64,000 bases of DNA from Leishmania martiniquensis. Its lineage: Eukaryota; Euglenozoa; Kinetoplastea; Trypanosomatida; Trypanosomatidae. Below the pieces are notes generated by a model. It saw only the letters and a program-made list of their open reading frames with translations. It ran no database searches and was not told where the DNA came from. The stretch is taken from contig NC_090168.1 of the NCBI RefSeq assembly GCF_017916325.1, forward strand, positions 275,192 to 339,191, written 5' to 3'. The translations under genes were made by a program, and so were the position numbers. Shown here in pieces: positions 1 through 8,994 of this stretch. Position 1 is the first letter of the stretch, and each line of letters begins with the position of its first letter.

Positions 1-1660
1 TGAAGAGCCGTCTCCATCAGGTACGAACAGTTACCCTTCTTTCACCTTCCCCTGACGGCATCTACGGCTCTCGCCTCATGAACACCTCAGAGGCAGGACA
101 ACGGCACGTTCTATTCTCTCCCTCGTTGCTTAGCACAGCCTTTTTTTTCTCCTACCTCAGTTCTCTCTCTCTTTCTCACCTTCTCGTATCAAGGCGAGAT
201 GTGGTGCGCGTGTACAGTGCAAGTGTTGTGGGACGTGATGTTTCGCAGGGGATATGCCTTCCATAGCTTCCTGAGCAAACGTGCTCTGAGGCCCACGCTA
301 AACAGGAAAGCGAAAGTCCGCGTTACCGCAATGCCGGCAACCGCTGAAAAAAGGAGTTTTGCATCAGTTCATGCATTACACAAGAGTGGTGACGTGCGTG
401 TGTGGCGTTGTGTTCTGCGAGGCATCGATGCTCGGCAAGCTATACCCGCAGGCTTCGTGGCGTGCTGCGCGCCGCACTGTCCCTTCTCTCCTCACACGTT
501 GCCGTTGCCCCCAGCGGAAGCCGCGACATCCAGTGTGAGCTCCAAGCGTGAATGCATGTCTGTGCCTTTTGCTTTAACTGCATGCTTTACTTCTCTCACA
601 TCCCACCCTCGCTACCGCGCGTCTCTCCCCTTCGACTAACCGACCTTTTTTTTTGATGCATCCACGGCTATATCCACGTCATGACTCTTCTCCCCGGGTG
701 GGAACATGCATCACTCCGTGTACGCCCACCTACCCACACACACACACGCACACTGACGTTCATGTAAGCATGAATGTCCAAACCTTGCCAGTGAGGTTAA
801 AAGGGGTACGAGTACGTACACATTCTATACCAAACCAACCTATAGAGAAAGACGAGTGGGCGAAAAAAAAAGTCTGCTCGGTTTGTCCGGGTGCGCAACG
901 CCGTCGTATCTCACTTCTTTTTTTTTTTGCTCCTTGCGCGTGTGCGTGCGTGTGTCTTTACACTCACCCATCTCTCTTCTTCCCTCCACAAGTCTTTGCT
1001 GTCGGCCTGCGTCTCTCTCTCTCTGTGTAGGCTATAGAGAGAGGGAAAAAGAGGGAAAAAAGGGGGACGTACAAAACACCGTCTTTTCTATTTCCACTGT
1101 CCTGCTCGCACCCGCCTCTCTGTCTCTCTCTCCTCCGCCTTCCACGACACCCTCTCCCGTCCTCAGGCTTTCGCACGCCGAGAGTGGGAGGAGAGAGAGG
1201 AACGAATCCGGAGGGGGGACATAGAAGCCACGCAAGAGCCGCGGCAGCACCTCAGAAAGGCACCATAGAAGCGCGTACACACCTTTCCCAGTTTGTGTTT
1301 CCTTTTCTCCTGTGTTTGGATTTTTTTTTCATTTCCTCGTTGTACCTCTGCCCACTGCACCACACGTGAACATAGACGGCACCCTCTCTCTCTCTTGTTG
1401 ACCACTGCGCTTGGTAGAGCATTTCTATCCCAATCGCCGCACGCAGCCGCCCATCTTCTTTTTTTTTGGCTGGCTTCGAGCTCCTTCCTCCCTGTTGCGC
1501 ACTCCGCTGTTTTCCTCTCTGTCTCATCCGTTACCCCTCGCAGGGAGCACGTTACCTCTGTTTTCTGTGCCGTGGAAGTGACCTTCAGGGCGCCCTCGCC
1601 CTTCTGATCCCTCTCTCAGCCGCCTTTTCCCTCTTGCTCCACACTTCCCTTGCTGCGAAG
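1..1660 (+). promoter_or_regulatory. Intergenic spacer and 5' leader of the first gene
   Basis: No convincing gene is seen; the short ORFs here are pyrimidine-rich and low in complexity. The window may open at or just after the stop of an upstream gene, because the first three bases are TGA, but this cannot be tested. A T-rich tract at 1454-1467 followed by AG at 1479-1480 is a plausible trans-splice acceptor for the gene starting at 1661, giving a leader of about 180 nt. CT runs at 1014-1024 and 1388-1398 are simple sequence. Confidence 0.55.
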
Positions 1661-4600
1661 ATGATGCGTTGTGCGTCTCACTTGGTGGCTCGCTCCGCCC
1701 GTCTCTCTGCGGCGTCGTGCGCCACGGCTGTGACACTGCTGTCTCCACGTCGCTTTTTCGGGTCCAAGTGCAGCGACGACCTTGGCAACTACAAGCGCCC
1801 CTACACACATGAGAGCCGCAGCGCTGCTCACCGTCACCCAACACGTAAGGAGATGCTGCGAGAGCAGCGGAATGCCGCGACTGCCCCCACTAGCGCCACA
1901 GCGGAGCCGGAGAAGGATGACATGTTTACTGAGGAGTCGGAGCCAGAGGTGCCTGCACCGCGCAGCAACAAGAACAAGTATGAGGATCTTTTCAAGTCCG
2001 ACCAGCGCATCGCCTTCACGAGCGATTTCCGTGGGCGTGAGATGAAGCCCATCTTGAACGCAGCGGATGAAGCGCCGCGTGCGGGCACAGCGCGGAGGCC
2101 TTCTTCCTGTAGTGCTGTAGGTGTGGATGGCACGGACGTGACTCGCATCTACAGCAGAGAAGAGGTCCGAAACATGCAGGAGAGGGGGTGCGTGAGCACC
2201 GGTGAGGCCTCGAAAGCGAAGGCATCCAGCAGTGCAATGGGCGGCGTGCTATCTACATCAGAGGCAGCGCAACGCACAACATCGGAGGGGATAGAGACCC
2301 ACGCCTCGGAGGACGATGAGGATGAATTTGCCGAAATCCGCAGCCACCCGTTCTTCATGGACATGCTGCGCCGGGTGGAGCGCAACATGATCCGCTTCCG
2401 CAAGGAGACGCGCGCCGTGGGGAGGTACAGCCTAGACGCTGTCAACGAGTGCGTGCGGCCGTTGCTGCAGCTCACGGACTACCCGCTCACGGCCAGGCAG
2501 CTGTCGCACCTCTCTCACAGCATTAGTCCAGCGGTGCTGAAGAGCTCTTTGCGTGACCAGGCTGCGTGCAAGCACCTGCAGCTGTACCGCTCGCAAGACA
2601 CGGATATGCTGCTGGACTGGTCAAAGGAGGATTTCCTGCGCCGCCGCTACGAGAGTGTGCACTTGTCATGGGAGCCGATGGATGTGATTTGCCGCCGCTT
2701 TGGCTGGACGCCGGAGATGATGTCAGACCGAGACTACCTCTTGTACTTTTCAGCTTTTCCTGAGTATGTTGAAATGGCCGAGATGCGGACCACCGAGAAG
2801 GGGGAGCCAAAGGCGATCCTGATCGATGATCCCGTGTCGCGCGCCGCAAAAGACCCCGTCCCGGCAACCCGTCTGCTTCTCCGCCGCAAGCCCTCCGTGG
2901 ACGCCGAGCCGTCCCTCACAGAGTCCATTCGTCTCATGGGCAGTCCCGCCGTGGCAACGCCGACCAAAGGGAAGAAGGCGCAACGGATGCGTCAACACGG
3001 CGGTGACTCCGTGGCTGACTACTTCGGCGCCGTCGAGGCCACCGCGAGCGCCGTCGACGGAGACGAAGCGACGAAGCTGCAGCATGCCGTGGACAGTGTC
3101 CCGCCGCTGCGCCAGGCGAGCCATCCCGGTGGCCGCACGATTCGTGAGTTCTCCATTCCGAAGTCGCACGCGGCGGAGGCGCCACCTGCCGCGCCATGCA
3201 AAGCAGACATGGCGAGCGAGGCCGTCTTCGACCAGCAGAAGTTCGAGGAGCTCTCCAGCGCTTACCACAACGCTAAGGTGGAAAACTCACTGCTGCGCCG
3301 TCGCATGCTTGGAACGGACAGCGTCGACCAGGCGCAGGAGCTGCAGAGGCAACTGGCGAGTGGCCGCACCGAGCAGCTGCGTCTGGAACAGGAGCTGGAG
3401 CGCATGCGCGAGTTGAAGCGCAACACACCGACATCGAAGAACAGTCCAAAATTCGCCGTGCCGCGCGGGCAGCCACAGTACCCGGAGGCGCCAGCGCACA
3501 CGGAGAAGTTTTCAAAAAACGGTAGCGCCGTCGAGGACATTGATGACGACGAGATCGAGCAGGCCTTGAGGGAGTTCAAGGAGAAGGAAGCACTGCGGAT
3601 GACGGAGAGGCGACCGATGGCGAGTACGGCGCGGTCGGCCCCTTTGCTGACTCCTCACCACACCATCGCCCCTAACACTTCCGCAGACGCTGATGTCAAC
3701 GACGAGTGCGAGGAAGTCGAGGAGGTTATCGAGGTGGTAGAGGAGGAGGAGGATGACCTGATGGCGTCCAGCCATGCGGCGGCAGAGGGGCTGCAGGCCA
3801 ATTCACAGGCCGACCTTCTCACCACAGAGAGCAGGGTGGGTGACTCAGCCGGAGGAGGCGACGGCGCGTCCGCGGATGGGGCGGCGAATGGGTCACCAGA
3901 GAGGTGCAGCCCACCTTGGCAGGATGAGCTGTCGGCCGCTGTGGAGCAGCACGAGGCCGAGATGGAGGAGCAGGAGGATGGCTTAACTGCTGCCTTCAGC
4001 GACACTCCTGCTAGCACCCCCACCTCTCGTCTGGAGCAGCTTGCGTCCCTGCACGATCGACTGTCCTCGGCGGCGGACCGCGCCCGTCGTTACGTGGCCA
4101 CGGTACAAGTCCGTCGGCAAGATGTTTTGGAGAGGCTGGACCGTCAACTGGCGGATGCCAGCGCAAAGGTGGAACAGCTTGAGGATCAGCTGGCCGCTGT
4201 GAAAGAGGAGCAGACGACCCTACGAGATACACTGGCTCGTGAGGAGGCGGAGCGCAAGGCCCTCGAGGTAGAGACCCAGCTGAAGGCGCAGCGGGAGAGG
4301 CGCTTGGCCGAGCTGGAGCAGCAGCGGGAGCAAGCCCGCCTCGCTCAGGAGGCGGCGGCGAGGGCAGTGGAGCGCCAGAAGAAGGCCGAACGGGAGACAC
4401 TTGCGATGGAGGAGGAGCTGCAGCGCAAGCTGAGGGAGGTGCAATCCAAGCTGCGTGCGCTGCAGGACAGCGGCTCGGCTGCCCACAACAGCGCTGCGGC
4501 CGCTACCTTTCATGCTGCGGCAGCCGAAGAAGCAGAGGCTGAGGAAGCTTCGGAGGCGCATGGAGGGGCTGACGGGGAAAAGTCTTCTGCTCCGCACTCT

Positions 4601-5848
4601 CGCGTGCCCGAGTCGGTGGCCCGTGCCGCAGCCCCTGTACGCCATGCGGTCACGGAGCCTCTGCCAAGCGCTGCGGAGGACGCCGCCGACGTATCCACTT
4701 CTCCTGTGTCAGCTGGCCAGTTTATGTGCACCCCGGAGCAGTACGATGGCCTGCATTTGGCGGCGGAGCGCCTGAAGAAGGAAATCGCCGCATTGGAGGC
4801 CCAGATGGAGGAAGAGGGAGACGAGGAAGATGAGACGCTGATGGCTGTCCTGGCTGCGTCGCGCTCTGATCTCGAAGAGCTTGAGGATTGTATCGGCTCT
4901 GTGCAGGCAAACGCGCCGTGGGCCGCTACTCGAGACGCAAAGCGTGCTCGCGAGCACGCTTTATCCGCCAAGGTGGCGGACACTGACGCGCATCGGCTGC
5001 AGAGCGGCATCGACCACCACCGCTTCCAGATATCGCTCCTTGAGAAGCGCCTGCAGCACGCCTCGAAGAAGACGGTGATCGCGAAGCTGAAGGATCGCAT
5101 CGTGCAGGCGCGCAAGTCCATTACGCATCTGCGCGTGGAGCAGGACCGTCTACGTCGCGCTGGCCGTGACTCCATGGGACTGCCCCCGTCAATGAGTATT
5201 GCGGAGACGCTCGCGCATGAGCTGAAAGACGAGGAAGAGGCGAACCTGACGGACGAGGTGCCCAAGGGCATGGGTGAAGATTGCTGCGGGGCTTCTGTAG
5301 CCACGAAGAGTTCCGTCATGCGCTCGGACGCTCAGGCCGTGGATGATGATGAAGCTTACAGTGCCGCTGCGGGCGTCAAATCAGCTGATCGCATGGTGGA
5401 GTCGAAGGCGGCCGCGGACGCGCCGTCGGCGACTAGTCCGGATGCGGAAAAGCTGCGCGTGCGGCTCGACAGCATGGTGAAGGACATCCAGCACCTGCAA
5501 GATAGCATTGAGGCGCAGGAGCGCACTTCTGACTACGACGACGAGGAGACGGAAGTGGTGCTTCGCGAAATGAAGGACAAACTGAGCCAACTGCTCCGTC
5601 TGCGCGACCAAGTGCAATGTGCCTTGGTAGAGGAGTCACTGAACGGCTCCGCCAGCGCTGGAGGGCCTACCCAGGTCATCCGCCCACCGCTAACTGCCGC
5701 TGGAACTCCGCCGGTGATCGGCCGAGGCGGCACCACCGTCCACAGCGGTCCCCCAGCTTCTCAGCAGAGCGAGCCTAGCCGTGTGCCGATGGCATCCAAA
5801 AAGCTTCGCGCCTCCGCCCGAAGCTTTTCCACGCAGCGGCGTCGTTAG
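1661..5848 (+). CDS. Large coiled-coil protein with mitochondrial-type N-terminus, unknown function
   Basis: A 1395-aa protein. The frame is open upstream to 1466, but 1661 is the first ATG that gives a natural start: it begins MMRCASHLVARSARLSAASC, rich in Arg, Ser and Ala and without acidic residues, like a mitochondrial presequence; an RRFFGS motif at about 28 could be a cleavage region. A more globular part follows at about 225-420 (Trp-, Tyr- and Leu-containing). Long heptad-like Glu/Lys/Arg/Leu stretches lie at roughly 522-587, 790-940, 1027-1064, 1100-1167 and 1260-1327, separated by low-complexity acidic linkers, including a Glu/Val/Asp-rich run near 677-700. No catalytic motif was recognised. 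I do not recognise the family. A structural or scaffold role in the mitochondrion is inference from the coiled coils and presequence. Confidence 0.85.
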   Translation: MMRCASHLVARSARLSAASCATAVTLLSPRRFFGSKCSDDLGNYKRPYTHESRSAAHRHPTRKEMLREQRNAATAPTSATAEPEKDDMFTEESEPEVPAPRSNKNKYEDLFKSDQRIAFTSDFRGREMKPILNAADEAPRAGTARRPSSCSAVGVDGTDVTRIYSREEVRNMQERGCVSTGEASKAKASSSAMGGVLSTSEAAQRTTSEGIETHASEDDEDEFAEIRSHPFFMDMLRRVERNMIRFRKETRAVGRYSLDAVNECVRPLLQLTDYPLTARQLSHLSHSISPAVLKSSLRDQAACKHLQLYRSQDTDMLLDWSKEDFLRRRYESVHLSWEPMDVICRRFGWTPEMMSDRDYLLYFSAFPEYVEMAEMRTTEKGEPKAILIDDPVSRAAKDPVPATRLLLRRKPSVDAEPSLTESIRLMGSPAVATPTKGKKAQRMRQHGGDSVADYFGAVEATASAVDGDEATKLQHAVDSVPPLRQASHPGGRTIREFSIPKSHAAEAPPAAPCKADMASEAVFDQQKFEELSSAYHNAKVENSLLRRRMLGTDSVDQAQELQRQLASGRTEQLRLEQELERMRELKRNTPTSKNSPKFAVPRGQPQYPEAPAHTEKFSKNGSAVEDIDDDEIEQALREFKEKEALRMTERRPMASTARSAPLLTPHHTIAPNTSADADVNDECEEVEEVIEVVEEEEDDLMASSHAAAEGLQANSQADLLTTESRVGDSAGGGDGASADGAANGSPERCSPPWQDELSAAVEQHEAEMEEQEDGLTAAFSDTPASTPTSRLEQLASLHDRLSSAADRARRYVATVQVRRQDVLERLDRQLADASAKVEQLEDQLAAVKEEQTTLRDTLAREEAERKALEVETQLKAQRERRLAELEQQREQARLAQEAAARAVERQKKAERETLAMEEELQRKLREVQSKLRALQDSGSAAHNSAAAATFHAAAAEEAEAEEASEAHGGADGEKSSAPHSRVPESVARAAAPVRHAVTEPLPSAAEDAADVSTSPVSAGQFMCTPEQYDGLHLAAERLKKEIAALEAQMEEEGDEEDETLMAVLAASRSDLEELEDCIGSVQANAPWAATRDAKRAREHALSAKVADTDAHRLQSGIDHHRFQISLLEKRLQHASKKTVIAKLKDRIVQARKSITHLRVEQDRLRRAGRDSMGLPPSMSIAETLAHELKDEEEANLTDEVPKGMGEDCCGASVATKSSVMRSDAQAVDDDEAYSAAAGVKSADRMVESKAAADAPSATSPDAEKLRVRLDSMVKDIQHLQDSIEAQERTSDYDDEETEVVLREMKDKLSQLLRLRDQVQCALVEESLNGSASAGGPTQVIRPPLTAAGTPPVIGRGGTTVHSGPPASQQSEPSRVPMASKKLRASARSFSTQRRR

Positions 5849-7463
5849 AGTCACTCATGCGGCAGCCGCCGTGACGTCTGGATAGGGGAGGGGGCTGCAA
5901 GGGCGCTCCGTCCCCTCTTGCGCGGGTCCCCTCAAGCACCGCACGCAAAAACTGCTGATGCACGTCCAGATTCTCGTGCCTTTCGACCGCCTCTTCCGCA
6001 GCTGTCTGCTGGACGGAGAGGAATGTAGCGATAACTGAGCGACAAAAAAAAGACCTATCAAGCGGTGGAGGGGAGAGGGGCAATAGGGAGCTCGGGTGCA
6101 TTCCATAGAACAAGAGAAGTGAAAGTGCTGTTGACGTGTGTGTGCGCGCGCGCGCATCGGTGCGGGGTGGGCGTCTTTAGTGTCTTGGCGCTTTTCCTTC
6201 TGGACGCGTTCCTGTCATGGAGCGAAACTGTTTGTCCGTATGTCTCCTGTGCGCTCTCTATTTGCCTGAAATAGGCGCTCCCATTTAGCGCCAGCGAGTC
6301 GGCTTCGACGCGTATTCCCCATTTTCTCTCACTCACTTACACACACACACACACACTCGCTCCTTCCCCTTTTTGTGTCGCACGGCCCTCTGTTCAACTT
6401 CGCTTCCCTGCGCTGCTTGTCTCTCTCTCTGTGTGCGCGCGTGGTGGGTAGGTAGAAGTGAACCACTGTCTCCGCACCCCTCCCCTCCCTCCCCTTTCTC
6501 TTTGCATAGATACCAAAGAAGGTCAAGTATTGCACGCGGCCCAGAGAAAGCAAGCCAACAAAAATTGTGTAGCACCTAAGACCGCCTCTCTCTCCTCCTG
6601 TGTGTGTGTGTGTGTAGAGAAAAAAATCTTCAATGACCCTCCTAAAATCCATGAGTTGGGCTCCCTCCATCCCTTCGTTTCTGTTTGTATGTGCGTCTGA
6701 TCGAGGGGGAGAGCCTCATTCAAGCGGTGGTGGTATCAGCCTTGCCCATGAGCCAAAAAAGCTGCTATAATGTGTGACAGGCGTGCCCAACCCCAGCGGT
6801 CCCTGTCTCGTCGCGTTGACCGATGCACGCGCCTGCTGCGCAGGGTTCGGCGACCCGCTTCTTCCTTGATGTGTAGATGGCGCAGGAGGGGATACTGCTA
6901 TCACTTTTCCCCTGGTCATGGCCTCTCATGAGGGAGGCAGACCCATCTGCTAACCCGTCGGTGCCGGCGCTTGCTGTCATGGGAAGCGCTGCCTCTCTCC
7001 TTCGCGTGCTGATGCACCGACTGGCAACTTTCTCCTTTTTCCCCTTTCCCTTCTCACGTCGCCCGTCTCCTTCCTCCTGCTCCCCCCTCCCCCCGGCCCC
7101 TCGAGGCACGCATTCTTCCATTCCCTCTCTCTCCATCGGTGTGGGTGTGCTGGATCTGCGGGTGTGTGACGGCTGCAGGTGAAGAGAGAACGTCAGCTCC
7201 TGAGCTCCGTCTCTCCAAGGGAAGGAACACAGGGATATTCGTGTGTGCGTCCGGGGACGTGGCCGCATCTACTTTTCGCCTCTCGTCCCCCCTCCCCCCG
7301 CCCCCGCCCTTCACAGGGCGAGAACTGCCTCTTCTGCCGCTCCCTCCCAATACGGATACAGATAGGGGTGGAGTGGGGGCACGTTGGGCGACTACATCCT
7401 GGACAGCAGCGGAGCGCGCCACGAGGGGAACGCTTGGAGAGTCTTATTCGACCACGCACGACA
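5849..7463 (+). promoter_or_regulatory. Intergenic spacer with trans-splice signals
   Basis: No gene recognised. It holds an AC microsatellite at 6339-6356, a TG run near 6600-6615 and C/T-rich tracts. A pyrimidine tract at 7268-7312 followed by AG at 7315-7316 is the best splice acceptor for the gene at 7464; an alternative is AG at 7104-7105. Confidence 0.5.
6339..6356. repeat. (AC)n microsatellite
   Basis: Nine AC dinucleotides in the intergenic spacer. Confidence 0.9.
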
Positions 7464-7922
7464 ATGCTCCGCTTCACGCATGCTATCCGGAAGAATCCGG
7501 TGGTGTTCAAGCAGGGGCAGGGCATGTTCTCGCACCAGTTGAAGCGCATTCTGAACAAAAAATCGCTGCACAAGTACAATTGGGATTCGCTGCCTATGTA
7601 CGACCCTCGCAAGCTTGTGCACGCTAACCGCTACGTCGATCATGACACTTATGAAGAGAGGTACGATCCGCATTGGGAGCACAATGCTCACCTTGTACCA
7701 GACCAGCAGTTTTACTACATCCCTGTCCCGAAGGAGTACAAGGACGCGTATTGGTGGCGTGACTTGCAGGCCCGGCGCGTCCAGTGCCCGACCGAGTGGG
7801 TGCACTTCCGCATGCACACCAAGGACAAGCTCAAGTACGACTTCCAGGATTTGGCGTTCCGCAAAAAGTTTGAGTACTCCTACGAAGATGTGGTGGCGAA
7901 CGCCAAGGATATGCGCAGCTAA
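7464..7922 (+). CDS. Small mitochondrial-type protein, unknown function
   Basis: A 152-aa protein. The frame is open from 7179, but ATG 7464 gives a compact product starting MLRFTHAIRKNPVVFKQGQG, a basic amphipathic N-terminus without acidic residues that fits mitochondrial import. The body is rich in Tyr, Trp, His and Arg, with a central YYIPVPKEYKDAYWWRDLQ segment, and ends in a charged helix-like tail. No transmembrane segment is evident. Size, composition and N-terminus resemble lineage-specific subunits of trypanosomatid mitochondrial complexes (respiratory or ribosomal), but I do not recognise the family. A second protein of similar size and style lies at 17601. Likely splice acceptor: 7315-7316. 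Confidence 0.85.
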   Translation: MLRFTHAIRKNPVVFKQGQGMFSHQLKRILNKKSLHKYNWDSLPMYDPRKLVHANRYVDHDTYEERYDPHWEHNAHLVPDQQFYYIPVPKEYKDAYWWRDLQARRVQCPTEWVHFRMHTKDKLKYDFQDLAFRKKFEYSYEDVVANAKDMRS

Positions 7923-8994
7923 ATGCCTCAAGAAGGCAGGCAGGTGGCATCTTTTATCTGTGTCACTGTCATTGTGCCCTGGGCGAGTCCAGTCAGTGTT
8001 GATTCTTAATCTCTCCTTCTGATTCGCCCTCGCGCGCAGGTTAGGGTTAGGGGTGGTACCAAGAAACCTGCCGTATGTGAGTCAACGTGTGTGTGGGGGG
8101 AGGGGGGGCAGAGCAGCTTCCTTGGCTGGTCCTCTTTGTCCCGGTGCGTCGGCTCTCTTTGGTGGTGCGTCTGTCACCTCTGCTGCGGCTGCGGATGTGC
8201 GGGAGAACTGAGAGAGCGCTCCACATGGCGGCCACGCTGAATGGCATATTTGCTGATACTGATGCTGGGGGCAGTGGTGGTGGTGGATGTGTGTAGATGG
8301 ACGTTGGATGAGCGAGTCGGGGCTCTTTCCTGCGGCGCATGCGTCTCTCTTTCACCCCACCGTGGCCAGCGCGCGGACTGCTCCTGCTTGCTGAGTTGCT
8401 AACACACAAGAATTCCTACCGAGGCCGTGAGGAGGAGACAGGCTTGTGAGCTGGGCAAAAGAGGGGGGGGTGAGCTGGTGGGTGGGCGGGTGGCCCTCCA
8501 GGGGCGCCAGTCCTGAAGAGGGAAAGCGAGAACGCGTGTGCGTGTGTGCAGGGTGGCAGTGAGGCGCTATTTCTCTGCATTAGGTGCACATGAGTACGCG
8601 GGTGTTTTTTTTTTGCGCTCCCCTTTTCGCTTCGCTACGTGCGCGCCTCTTCACACGCATGCTGGCGGCGTGGCACAGTTGCCACTAAAGAGGGGCGCCG
8701 ACGCCGACGTCCTGCCGTCATTTCGGGGCCCTGCATGCCAGTCCGCACTCCTTCCCCAGCTTCGAGTTGGTCTGCGACCATCAAGGCGGCTCTGCGTCTC
8801 CCGCTCAAGATGCCGCATCGCCACTTTTCCACCTATCTCTCTCTTGTTCTGACTCGGTCGCGCCACCCCTAAAGTACAGTCCTACGCTCACATACGAGCA
8901 CACATAGACGTTTCCTTGTATTGGTCAGCGCGCCGCTTGCAACCGCATCGTGCATCGCTGCATTCTCTACCGCAGACACACCTCGCTGCCGCCC
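7923..8994 (+). promoter_or_regulatory. Intergenic spacer
   Basis: No gene recognised. Two telomere-type TTAGGG hexamers occur at 8041-8052, next to GGGG. A CT-rich tract at 8823-8850 followed by AG at 8873-8874 (or 8878-8879) is a plausible splice acceptor for the gene at 8995. Confidence 0.5.

Noticed and set aside
3774..5319. Long minus-strand ORFs antisense to the first gene (for example 4510-5319)
   Set aside because: Mirror of GC-rich coding bias in the real plus-strand gene.
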